A stretch of DNA of 64,000 bases, taken from the NCBI GenBank assembly GCA_052161645.1, contig CP197414.1, one strand, 5' to 3'. Of this stretch, positions 26,929-36,670 are shown one piece after another. Below the pieces are notes generated by a model that searched no databases, had not been told where the DNA came from, and worked only from the letters and a program-made list of their open reading frames with translations. The stretch is from Laterigemmans sp052161645 (GTDB lineage: Bacteria > Planctomycetota > Planctomycetia > Pirellulales > Pirellulaceae). Within the stretch, counting starts at the first letter, position 1. Each line of letters begins with the position of its first letter. Both the position numbers and the translations under genes were made by a program.

Positions 26929-29900
26929 TTAGCCAATGCCCGCAGATTCCAATTCGGCTTCAGGCATGATGGCGCCTAGGCTGTCCAATAAATCCAGCCC
27001 CTGCTGTATGCACTCGGCACGATAGGGAAATGCCACTCCCAAATCGATTAAAGTCCTCGCTTTTTCATATTTGGCACCGATTCTGTCGGCTTCAGTAATA
27101 GCTCGCTCAAACAACTTGAATGCACGTGTTTTATTATCCTTGACGATATGGAAACGACCTTCTACCCGGAAACGGTGCGGGCCTATATTGGGGTAAGAAT
27201 AGCTCATGATCTTTGCTAGTCGAAGATACTTTCGTGCTGTACGCAAATCGATTTCGTCAGAGTTCTTCGCGTTGTGCCATTCGGCACTGAGGCAGGCCTC
27301 TACCATCCTCGGAAACGTAGCAGCATTGACCTCTAGGAAGGCGAATCGACGCTTCATGAATGCGAAGTTCTCCGCGAAACAGTCCTTCGCCTCTCTGTGT
27401 CGCGATTGCTGCATCAGTGCAAAGCCCTTTTCCATCAGTGCAACGCTTTGGAAATTAGATTCGGTGGAACGCATATGCTTGCTGGACTCTTCCGCACTCT
27501 TCAATGAATCTTCAAAATCGCCCCGCAAGGCTAAACCATGTGTCAAGCCAAATAAAGCCCACCCTATTCGTTCCGTATCTTTTAAAGTTTCCGCCACTCT
27601 CAATTCCTTTTCGGCGTAATCAACGATTTGTGCTACCGTACCTCGCACTGAATGTATATGACGCAAGAAGTGATAACAAAATGCTAAATTCGCATTTCGA
27701 CTTTTAATATAAAACGGCTCACTCTTGATTATTAAAAATTCGGCCTCGTCCAGCAAAGCCGCGCAATATAATGCAATTCCGGACAAGTACGTTGTGCACC
27801 ATTTGATCTCCGGCGTCTTGCAATCCTCGATTTCCTTGATTGCTTTCTTTGCAAACCTCACCGATGGTGACAGACTGCTAAAGGAAAGGGGAGAGAGCTT
27901 CCTGTTGAAGCCTAAAAAGGCGAGATTACATGCATATTTGGACATTCCAAACGCATTGAGGCCTTCGTAAGCCGCAAAACGAGAGTGTTTAGCCTCCAGG
28001 GAGCCGACATGCAAATAGTCGAGTGAGGATCGAGTATTAGTAGCGTGATTTAGCTCCATAAGAGTAAGGCATGTAAGGGTGCGCTGCTCGTCCGATATCC
28101 CTGGCCTTGCGATTTTGCGAGCTAGTTTTCTTGGGACCGCGTGAAAGACAATGGCCCCAGCGCTAATATCGAACAGTTTCCCTAGCAAGCTTTGACTGCG
28201 AGGGAATCCTAGATACGTTAATGCTTTATCGAGATGTTTGCGAGCGTTCACATCATCGCCGCTACCGCAAGCGTATCGGCCAGCGAGTCGATGCATCTGA
28301 GCTTTTTCAATGTGATCATCGGTGTGCTGGAGCGCACGGCTTACCTGCTCGATTCCCCCTGAGGTGTCTCCAATTCCATACTGCGATATGGCCAGCAACG
28401 AGTACAGTTTGTAGAGTTCACCCGCGCCCAGGTCTTCTGGTTGATGACGCTGAGCTAGTTGTAGAAATTCAATCGCATTTTCGAAGAGGTATGACTGGCA
28501 TGCGCGTTCAGCCGTTTCCAGCAATAGCTGGAAGCCTTTCTCAAATAAATCTGCGGCAATACAATGTCTTGCCAGGAGATCGGTTTTAATCGCCGCAGGT
28601 TTGTCTTTTCTGATCTCTTCCATTACCGTGACTATCAGACGGTGGTAACTTCGCTGTCGACTGGCACTCAGTTCGGCCAGGATTAGTTCCCGCAATAGAT
28701 CGTGAGTAAAGGCCATGCGGCTAGCTGATGCGGTCTCCACAAAAATCCGTTTTTCCAATAGTTCATCGGCTGCGTCTAATAATTGGGTTTCGGTTACGTC
28801 GGGGACAACCTTGCTGAGCAGATCAAGGTTTACCTCTCGGCCGAGCACGGCCGCCGCAGGTACTAGCAATTGCGATGGCTCGCTCAATTCTGTCAGTCTT
28901 GTCCTCAACGCTGTCCGAACGGTGCTGGGCACTGATGAATCGTCGTCGAGCGATTTATGGACGCGCTGCCAACCATCCTGCGTTCTGACAACCAGTCCTC
29001 GCGAATACCATTCGCGAATCGTTTCGGAGATAAAAAACGGATTTCCTTGACATAAGTTATCGATTGAATCGACTAGTTCGTTTGAGATCGACGGGGCCAA
29101 GGCGCCCAATCGCAAAGCAAGTAATTGAGTCGTTTCGTCACGGCTGAATAGTTCCAGGTTGACAGTCTCGATCAATGACTGCGTCTCCATCCGCTCACAA
29201 AAGGTCTTCAAAGAGGTGTAGCCACTGCGACCGGTGCCTAGTAGCGCGATGGGCGGGCAGCCTGATTCAGGGGCCAAACTTTTGGAGTGGGTTCCCGGAG
29301 CAAAGGAGCTTTGTGAATCAGTAATCGCGGCAGCAAAATGCCTCCAGAATACTAAAGTCGATTGGTCGGCCCACTGTAAATCATCGATACAAAAACATAA
29401 GGGATGATAAGCACTCAGTTCAACAAACATCGTTGCCAATGCTCGGAATATATATTCCGAATCGCTCGCTAACGTTGAAGTCGTCTTTTCTCCCGCCAAC
29501 CAGCGTCGTAACTCGGGTGCGATCAATAACAGCTCGGATTTGTAACTCTGCACGATCTCCCGCATCCGCTGCAAATTGCTGAGCGTTTCCTCGTGCTCGA
29601 CCAGCAGCGTACTTTCTTCCGAGCTTTGTTCGACTCGCGAGGTTTTTGTGAGCAGCTGGCGGATGATCTCAATGATTGGTTGAAAGGATGTGGTGCTGCC
29701 GTCAAAGCAGCGACCCTCGAAGACCATAAATCCGTTACCCACCGCCCGCCGCACCGCCTCCTGCATGGTGCTGCTCTTGCCCGTCCCAGGCTCCCCCGAA
29801 AATAACAATAGTGGAGCCGAATCGCTGCTGCTGACGTCATTCTGCACCGCTAACCGCCGGTGCAGGAATTGGTCCACACGCTGAAGTTCGCGGTCACGAC

Positions 29901-30864
29901 AAACAAATCCGACGGCGTTGAGCTTGACTTCCGAAGGGCTGCTGAGCTGGGCTAACCGTGCCTCCACTTCGATCTCGAACGCTTGACAGAGCACATTCCG
30001 CAGCGGCAGTGCCGAGCTGGGCCTCAGTTCGGGCTCTTTCGCCAGGTAGCTGCCGACCACATCGCTCAGCTCGGCACTGATGTTCGGATTCACGTCGCAC
30101 AGCCGCGGAGGCTGGCGAGTGAGGTGCGCGTTGAGCACCGCTTGGGCTCCTTGCGCTTTTTGCTCGGCAAACGGATGGCGACCTCCGGAGAGCAGCTCGA
30201 ATGCCAAGATGCCAATCGCGTATAGATCAACGCGATGATCGATGTTGGTGCCGTCGATCTGTTCGGTGGCGCTGTAGGCGGCCGTCCCGACAAATCCACG
30301 TTCCGCGGTCAATGAGGAATCAAGCTGATAGAATTTTGCCAGTCCAAAGTCAGCCAACTTGCCGGTCAACCTGCCGTGATCAAGGTCTCCGGTCCGTTGG
30401 ACTAACAAATTGGATGGTTTAATATCACGATGGACGATTCCTTGTGAGTGGATATAGTCGACCGCCAATGTGAGATCGACCAACAGGGGCGCGACGGCAG
30501 CGGGCGGTTCACCCATGATTTTGTCGCACGACTGTCCGGCGTGCAGTTCCATGGTAAAGAACGGCCCATCATTGGTCTCGCCGATTTCAAAGACTCGCAG
30601 ACAGCACGGGTGCTCAATGCCGGCGATGGTATTAAATTCACGAAAGAATCTTCGCCTCGCGGTACCGCCCAAGTCTGTTTTCATGAACTTGACGGCCACC
30701 TCACTGGCGTTCTTGTGATCGAACGCCAGGAAGACGGTAGACATCCCACCGGCACCCAGTTTTTGCCGAATTTCATACCGCCCCGCCAGCCGCTCGGGCG
30801 ATTTTTCCTGGACGTATTGTCCAGTTTCACTCAGGCTGTTGGTCTCCCGCGTTGGTATGGACAT
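26929..30864 (-). CDS. Ser/Thr kinase - AAA ATPase - TPR regulator (intact copy)
   Basis: A 1311-residue protein from ATG at 30864; longer upstream extensions run into the repeat and the DUF1559 gene and are not used. Residues about 28-290 are a complete Hanks kinase (LGAGGMSTVFLAFD, AVK, HRDIKPSN, DFGLAKF, ATEQ). Residues about 345-620 are a PknK/AAA_16-type ATPase (SGEPGTGKSS; CFCIDDLQWAD). From about 760 come helical repeats, ending LDSLGAIMPEAELESAG. It is likely a cytoplasmic signalling hub of the PknK type. It is a tandem paralogue of the IS-split gene: the first 400 residues are nearly identical in DNA while the TPR part has diverged. Confidence 0.92.
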   Translation of the reverse strand: MSIPTRETNSLSETGQYVQEKSPERLAGRYEIRQKLGAGGMSTVFLAFDHKNASEVAVKFMKTDLGGTARRRFFREFNTIAGIEHPCCLRVFEIGETNDGPFFTMELHAGQSCDKIMGEPPAAVAPLLVDLTLAVDYIHSQGIVHRDIKPSNLLVQRTGDLDHGRLTGKLADFGLAKFYQLDSSLTAERGFVGTAAYSATEQIDGTNIDHRVDLYAIGILAFELLSGGRHPFAEQKAQGAQAVLNAHLTRQPPRLCDVNPNISAELSDVVGSYLAKEPELRPSSALPLRNVLCQAFEIEVEARLAQLSSPSEVKLNAVGFVCRDRELQRVDQFLHRRLAVQNDVSSSDSAPLLLFSGEPGTGKSSTMQEAVRRAVGNGFMVFEGRCFDGSTTSFQPIIEIIRQLLTKTSRVEQSSEESTLLVEHEETLSNLQRMREIVQSYKSELLLIAPELRRWLAGEKTTSTLASDSEYIFRALATMFVELSAYHPLCFCIDDLQWADQSTLVFWRHFAAAITDSQSSFAPGTHSKSLAPESGCPPIALLGTGRSGYTSLKTFCERMETQSLIETVNLELFSRDETTQLLALRLGALAPSISNELVDSIDNLCQGNPFFISETIREWYSRGLVVRTQDGWQRVHKSLDDDSSVPSTVRTALRTRLTELSEPSQLLVPAAAVLGREVNLDLLSKVVPDVTETQLLDAADELLEKRIFVETASASRMAFTHDLLRELILAELSASRQRSYHRLIVTVMEEIRKDKPAAIKTDLLARHCIAADLFEKGFQLLLETAERACQSYLFENAIEFLQLAQRHQPEDLGAGELYKLYSLLAISQYGIGDTSGGIEQVSRALQHTDDHIEKAQMHRLAGRYACGSGDDVNARKHLDKALTYLGFPRSQSLLGKLFDISAGAIVFHAVPRKLARKIARPGISDEQRTLTCLTLMELNHATNTRSSLDYLHVGSLEAKHSRFAAYEGLNAFGMSKYACNLAFLGFNRKLSPLSFSSLSPSVRFAKKAIKEIEDCKTPEIKWCTTYLSGIALYCAALLDEAEFLIIKSEPFYIKSRNANLAFCYHFLRHIHSVRGTVAQIVDYAEKELRVAETLKDTERIGWALFGLTHGLALRGDFEDSLKSAEESSKHMRSTESNFQSVALMEKGFALMQQSRHREAKDCFAENFAFMKRRFAFLEVNAATFPRMVEACLSAEWHNAKNSDEIDLRTARKYLRLAKIMSYSYPNIGPHRFRVEGRFHIVKDNKTRAFKLFERAITEADRIGAKYEKARTLIDLGVAFPYRAECIQQGLDLLDSLGAIMPEAELESAGIG

Positions 30865-30887
30865 GTCGGATTCTTGTTTATGAGTTG

Positions 30888-30950
30888 AGTCGTCGCCTTG
30901 CACTCCGCGAACGCAACGTTTCTTGTGACTTTCGTGGAGTGAAAGGTGAA
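30888..30950. repeat. Degenerate palindromic unit upstream of kinase 2
   Basis: Contains GTCGCCTTGCACTCCGCGAA and, 35 bases on, ACTTTCGTGGAGTGAAAGGT. It is related to the perfect 20-bp palindrome upstream of kinase 1 and sits at the same distance from the start codon, but has several mismatches. Confidence 0.65.
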
Positions 30951-31003
30951 TCTGCGGAGCGAAGAGCGACACGTAACCGCCAGTGTGTTGTGCCGCGCGG
31001 GGG

Positions 31004-32032
31004 CTACGGCAGGGACGCGACTTCGCCACCTTGAATGGTCGACAGGCTGCGGTACACGGCCATGTCGATGGTGTCAGCCATAAATTGGACGCTGCCATCG
31101 AGGAAGCCAAAATTCCCGCCGCCGGGATGGAAGCTGCGGAAGTTGGAGGTTCGATGTGGTCCCCCTTGCCAGCTGGGGGTAAAGTTATGGCGATCCGCTT
31201 CACTGTGAAATGAGTCGGTTACTGGCAATTTATTGAGACGTTCAACGGTGCTGCCAAGAGAGCCGGAATAGCGGAAACCGCCGGCGAAAAACGAACTCTT
31301 GTTGGCGCCACCTACCAGCCAACCAAAAACCGAGGTGTTCTCGCCAACCGCGCTGTCTAACGGTACATCGCAGCCCAGCCCGCTACACATCGGTTGTCCA
31401 GACGCGGCGTCCCCCACAAAGAATGTGTTGCTGGTGCCGTCCCGGACCGCTGAGAGCGGCGGCCAAAAGTTGTACGCTGCGTAGCCCGATTCGGGGCGAA
31501 CGGGACGGGCACGATAATCGGGTGTGTATCCGATGCCGTCATGCCAACCAATGCTGTGCGCATAGGAAGCGGTCGCATAGCGATCTCCCGCAGGAATCCC
31601 GAAGGGAGTGATAAAAGGGTACTGATGAATCGCATCCGCCGTGTCGGAGGGACAAAAGTACGTTGGTTCAATGGTCGTTACGGCAGTCGCAGATTGCATG
31701 TACCAAGGTATTTGGTCGTTGATCAACCGAGCAGTATTGCTGGCTTCCAAGAACGGTAGGATGGCAATGAAGCCGGTGCCGAATGAGTCTGTGGGACCGC
31801 CCCCTTCGATCCAGGTGTACGCAGACGGGAGACGCCGCAGCGCGCTTTCGTAGTTCAGGGTGGCGAGCCCAATTTGCTTGAGGTTGTTCGTACACGACAT
31901 CCTCCGCGCGGCCTCTCGGGCTGCTTGCACGGCTGGTAGCAACAAGCCCACAAGGATTCCGATGATGGCAATGACAACTAGCAACTCCACCAGGGTAAAA
32001 CCATTCCGCCTCGGTCGTCGCGTGATCTGCAT
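31004..32032 (-). CDS. DUF1559 pilin-like protein
   Basis: A 342-residue protein from ATG at 32032 (an ATG at 32056 is also in frame), with AGAG upstream. The N-terminus RRNGFTLVELLVVIAIIGIL is a type IV pilin/pseudopilin prepilin signal with the GF cleavage site. It is followed by LLPAVQAAREAARRMSCTNN and LKQIGLATLNYESA. The C-terminus FHPGGGNFGFLDGSVQFMAD is the H-X9-DG box of the planctomycete DUF1559 family. It is probably secreted or assembled at the cell surface by a type II/IV-like machinery. The exact role of this family is not known. It lies between the kinase gene and the ECF sigma gene. Confidence 0.92.
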   Translation of the reverse strand: MQITRRPRRNGFTLVELLVVIAIIGILVGLLLPAVQAAREAARRMSCTNNLKQIGLATLNYESALRRLPSAYTWIEGGGPTDSFGTGFIAILPFLEASNTARLINDQIPWYMQSATAVTTIEPTYFCPSDTADAIHQYPFITPFGIPAGDRYATASYAHSIGWHDGIGYTPDYRARPVRPESGYAAYNFWPPLSAVRDGTSNTFFVGDAASGQPMCSGLGCDVPLDSAVGENTSVFGWLVGGANKSSFFAGGFRYSGSLGSTVERLNKLPVTDSFHSEADRHNFTPSWQGGPHRTSNFRSFHPGGGNFGFLDGSVQFMADTIDMAVYRSLSTIQGGEVASLP

Positions 32033-32169
32033 GATTCGCTCTGCTGGTAAATGCAAGAAAGCTGGCTACAAGCGGAGTTGACGTCTCCGCCCCGTATTGA
32101 GCTAAGCGCAAAGCGTTCTTCCCTTTCAGGAAATTGAGAAAATTTTTGGCAGAAATTTTCCGGATCACA

Positions 32170-32736
32170 CTAAACGCGGTCCGAATTTGCCTTGAACCAT
32201 GCCTCGATAAACTCCCAAGTCTGATAAGAATCCCAGCGAGACAGGCTCAGTTCCCGTCCAGCCCCGAGAACTGATTGCCCAGCATAAACTCGCAGCCTGG
32301 CAAATTCTGCAGCCTGCGGATCTTGTTGTTCGAGCACGTCTACCAATTTGTCGAACACTTCCAGCGTCTGGATTTGGTCCGCATCGCTATTGGAACAACC
32401 AATTGTTTCCAACGGGACGTACTGCCGAATGGCACTGCGTTTCGCTGCTCCCTTGCGGCGGGCGTGATCGATTAGGATATTTCGCATCGCACGCATCGCC
32501 ATCCGCCGCAGTCGCTGATTGTCACCGCATGGCTGCCGCGAATTGGAGTCAAAAATCCGCACAAAGGCTTCGTTGACCAACGCCGTCGCGCCCAGGTTGT
32601 GGTCGTTCCGCTCGCGCAACATCAAGTCAGCCGCGATCCGACGCAACTCGTCGTACGCTTGTTGAAAAAGCCCCGTGGCCAATTCTGTGTCACCAGCCGG
32701 GGGGCGTTGCGTCTCGCTCGTGCTGGGAGGCATCAA
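32170..32736 (-). CDS. ECF-type RNA polymerase sigma factor
   Basis: A 188-residue protein. The region-2 features are YDELRRIAADLMLRERNDHN, ATALVNEAFVRIF and RRMAMRAMRNILIDHARRKG, as in the planctomycete/acidobacterial ECF subfamily usually linked to Ser/Thr kinases. Region 4 is the helix-turn-helix segment LRVYAGQSVLGAGRELSLSR followed by WEFIEAWFKA, less conserved than typical. No anti-sigma factor gene is adjacent. It starts 51 bp after the kinase-WD40 gene on the same strand, so regulation by that kinase is likely by analogy. Confidence 0.85.
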   Translation of the reverse strand: MMPPSTSETQRPPAGDTELATGLFQQAYDELRRIAADLMLRERNDHNLGATALVNEAFVRIFDSNSRQPCGDNQRLRRMAMRAMRNILIDHARRKGAAKRSAIRQYVPLETIGCSNSDADQIQTLEVFDKLVDVLEQQDPQAAEFARLRVYAGQSVLGAGRELSLSRWDSYQTWEFIEAWFKANSDRV

Positions 32737-32787
32737 AACACTCTAACAGGTGGACAACCCCTCGCCAACTTCCCGGTGCGAAAAAAC

Positions 32788-35700
32788 TCAATCCGTCGGT
32801 GGAAATGGCAACCTGGGCACGTTTCCGATTGCGGTCAAGCCAACGTAGGCTTCAAGGTTGAAATTGACTGGAAGTAACCGGTCACCCAGATGAACCGCTG
32901 TCAGGCTCTTTCGTCTTGAATTCGGTAAATCACGAAAGTCGAGGTATCCCAAGTTTTGACGGGTGGGCACATGGAACACTGCCAGGCTCTCGATGCCCAC
33001 CGAGACGAGCAGTCGCGAGCCGTCCATGAAACAGTTCATGATATTGATAGGAGGAGCGTCGAAAGGAATTCGTTCGCCGGTTTTGCGGTCCAAAAGTTGG
33101 TTTTTTGCGGAACTGATAGCGATATATCGAGCATCTTGGCTGAACGAGAACCTCACCCAATCATCACCGGTCCACACGACTTCGAAGTTATCGGGAGCCC
33201 CTGTGGCATCAATAGCCTCCTGGTAAATTCGAAGCTCTTTTTTCCCGGATTCATTTTCCGCGCAAACCGCTAAAGCGTTCGATTCACCAACGAATCTGGC
33301 GTCATGCGTGCACTTTTGCAGTTTCCAGTGCTGTCGCACTGACGAAGTGACCCGTGGCTTGCCTGGCTCCAGCCGTACCAGATACAAATGATTTGTTGTA
33401 TTTTGTCGAGTGAATTGTGCTTTGTCGCTAAGCATTAGGACGCAATGGGATGCGTCGAATGACCAGCTAACACTCCTGAGTTTCGTATTAGTCAAATCCA
33501 ATTCAGGTTCCATCTCCGTAAGCGTATCGAGACTTAGGCTGTCGACTAATTTTCCACTTGAGGTATCGTGAAAATCGATGCGTTCCTGGTTGACAAGCGT
33601 GAAATACTTTGAGGCACCGTGGTTCGGTTGAGCTTGTTCATATAAAAACTGGCAATCCCGCAATTTTACCGGAACCGTAGTCAAAGGCTTATGCAAGCCA
33701 TTTCCGCCATTAATACTGGATACTGGGTGCAGTTTCACATTGCAAGGAGTGTCCATGTCCATAGGTACCGCTGTTATGTCAACTACACCTAATATTCCAG
33801 GCGAAATCGAACACACGTGCGATGCAGATGTGTTATATCGTTGCAAGGCACGCAGTCGATCAATTGTCCAGTGTCTTACGTTGCCATCACTTGATGCCGT
33901 AATCAGCGACTCATTCGAGAGCCAGGCAACATCGGTTACATGCTCTGAATCACTCTCCAATGCCCAAGTTTCTGCATTGATTTGAGACCAATCATTGTTG
34001 GTTGCCTGACACAACGTTAGGCCTCCATTTCTACTTGCCACGGCCACGTGCATGCCGTCAGGTGAACGAGCCATCGAGACCGGGAATCCATTTAATTTGA
34101 CGTTTGTGAGAATCGAGGCCATACCGGTGGTGGAAATGACTTCGAGTTGATTCCGCTCAGGCGCGCCCACTAGCCAGCGTTGTTCTGCTTCGTCTAATGC
34201 CACGAAAGCATGCATCATGGCTGGATTTTCTCGATAAAACTCCTGTTTTGCCTGGTAGCTTTCCAAGTCCCAACTGGTAATACAGCCTTTGGCATTTGCA
34301 GCGTGTAAGGTTTTCGAATCCGAGCTGAATCGAATTGTTTCATGCCGCGGCGCATCTGAGCCAGAGAGGAAGAGCTTTGTAAGCGGCTGCCCGTTGGGTG
34401 TCATTAGCGACACAAACTGGTAACGAATCCCAGCAGCTAACTTAATGCCGTCCGGAGCCCAAGCCAGCGATTCGACACCTCCATTCGAGTCTGCCGTGCG
34501 AGCGACTTGCTCGTCAGTGTTTGTATTCCAAATGGTAACATGCCCATCGCGATCGCCCACGGCCAATAGTGGCTCCGTGGGCGAATAGGAAACGGCGGTC
34601 GCTTCCCAGGCAAGTGGTCCGTACCGCTTAATTTCAGTCCCTGTTTTCAAATCCCAAACACGCACCCAGCGGTCTGCACTGGCCGTAGCCAAACGCTCGC
34701 GGTCGGGCGAGATTGCAGTTCGCCAGACCGTACCCGGGTGTTTGAAATTTCGCAGTGGTTCTGGGTGTGCTAGCCCTCTTAGAAAGCGACGAAAGCTGTC
34801 TTGATGGCTTTTGCGAAGGGGGGCACGCAACGAAGATGCGACTGTTTCGGCCGCCAGCGATGTGGGCAATTCATAACGCCGCAATTGGTCAAAACGGCCT
34901 TTTTCAATGCTGGCAAGCATCTGTGTAATCACGGCTGCTTCCATTAGGTTAGCCGCTTGGGAGTTTCCTTCTTGCGGAGCTGGCATCTCGCTAGCTATCA
35001 CTCCGTCTCTAAGGGCACCTTTTGCCGCAATTGCCGCCGGTGTAAGATTCCAGCTTGAGGTAAGTCCGACAATTAGTCCTACGATGCTTCCCAACACCAA
35101 CAATGCCAAGGCGGCGGACAATTGTCGGTGTTTGAGCAACCATTTGCGCGTCCGATAGGCGACTGACGGCGGGTGTGCCAAAGTTTCTCTACCGGCCAAT
35201 AGATGCTCTAGGTCGACCGCCAAGTCGTTGGCCGTTTTGTACCTCTACTCCAATTCAAACGCGAAACATTTTTGCAGTATCCAATCAAGCTCGCGGGGCA
35301 ATCGCCAAGCGGTTCGTTGCTTGCTCGGCATCCGCGTTGGAGGGTCACGAAGAAACGCACGTAATTCGTCGAGTGCTAAATTTTGTTGCTGGTCGCGGGC
35401 TACTTGATATGCAGGATGATTCTCCAACGGCGTGGTGTTACACAAGAGTTTAAATAGCAACACGCCCAATGAGTAAATATCAGTGCGAGGGCCTAGTTGC
35501 GAGGAGTTAAATGCCAATTGCTCGGGACTGACATAATGGGGTGTGCCCACGAAATGGGCGATCAGTGAGAGTTGCGTGTTGCTGGAAGTCTCCGCGGAGA
35601 GTGCTTTCGCGATCCCAAAATCGATGACGCGAATCATAGGCTTGTCATCCACCATGGTGACCATCACGTTCGACGGTTTGAGATCGCGGTGGATGATACC

Positions 35701-36348
35701 TTTGGCGTGAGCATGCTGGATGGCTCGACAGGTGTCAGCAATTAGTTGCACGCGCTCGCGCCAGTCGCACTCGTGGGCTTGGCAAAACACATCGATCGGT
35801 TGACCGTCGATCAACTCCATTGCGAAAAACGGATGCCCCGACTGCGTCAGGCCCGCCTCCAGCACAGCAGCGATCGACGGGTGCTTCATCGCAGCCAGAG
35901 CAGCCTGCTCGATGCGAAAGCGGCGGAGGAATTGAACGGAATCCAGGCCGGGCTTCAATACTTTGACGGCAACCTGTCGCGGCAGCGGATCGTGCTGCTG
36001 GGCTCGGTAAACAATTCCCATCCCGCCTTCGCCGACCACCTCTTCCAAGCTGAAATTCTTGATAATCGGCAGCGATTGCGAATCGAGGGTTGCCGATTTC
36101 CAGGTCTCTCGCATCGCTTGTTGCAGTTCATGTTCGTCCACCTCCTGCCGCACCCTACGAGCGTCGAGCATGGCTTCGGAAAGCACGTTTCGGCCTGGGC
36201 CCGCATGGTCGAGCAGCTTGCACAGTTGATCATGGAGTTGCGGATCGTCGCCGCAACGGTGCTGTAAAAATTCACCACGCTGCCCGGGCGGCAGTTGAAT
36301 TGCTTGAGAGTAGAGATTTCGTAATCTACCAGGGTGTTTGTTAGCCAT
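32788..36348 (-). pseudogene. Ser/Thr kinase - WD40 receptor, split by an in-frame TAG
   Basis: The kinase domain is at residues about 65-365 from ATG 36348: VVGEGGMGIVYRA (G-loop), VAVKVLK, IIHRDLKPSNVMV, VIDFGIAKAL, VGTPHYVSPEQ. It ends DWILQKCFAFELE, then an amber codon at 35245-35247. The same frame continues RYKTANDLAVDLEHLLAG, the standard end of such kinases, then a membrane helix (LSAALALLVLGSIVGLIVGL) and at least six WD40-like blades (WRTAISPDRERLATASADRW, WVRVWDLKTG, and so on) to residue 1186. One base change (for example CAG to TAG) explains the break. The kinase may still be made alone, lacking membrane anchor and sensor; readthrough or sequencing error are the alternatives. Confidence 0.85.
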
Positions 36349-36670
36349 TACCGGGGACTCGCGGGTTCGTCTCAGGTAGAAATAAGGACCATCTGTTTGG
36401 CCAACTCGGGGGCCGAATTGCCCGCGGGTTTGCTACCGTCGTGTGCGCAGCCGGTTACCTGTAATTCAGTAAACTAGAAAGATTTTCCGCTTTTTCTCAA
36501 AATGTTTTTCTCTCGAGAGTGGGTTGCCTCCCTCCAGGAGGCCCGTCTAGTTTTGCTGCGTCATCAGAATTTATTGCTGCGGGAAAAGCCTTGCCGAATC
36601 TGCCACGCGGAAAAGCGTTACACTGTTGGCTTTCCAATAAACCAACGTTCCTGCTCTGAGGCGGCATCCA
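36349..36670. other. Intergenic region between divergent kinase and ThuA-DUF1080 genes
   Basis: 322 bp holding the promoters of two divergent genes. A small hairpin (GCCTCC/GGAGGC, 36526-36542) is followed by a weak T-run. A 61-codon frame at 36502-36687 overlaps the start of the next gene and has no recognisable features, so it is not called. Confidence 0.5.

Noticed and set aside
30865..31203. Upstream extension of the second kinase
   Set aside because: It would overlap the DUF1559 gene and run through the palindromic repeat; the ATG at 30864 aligns with the start of the paralogue.
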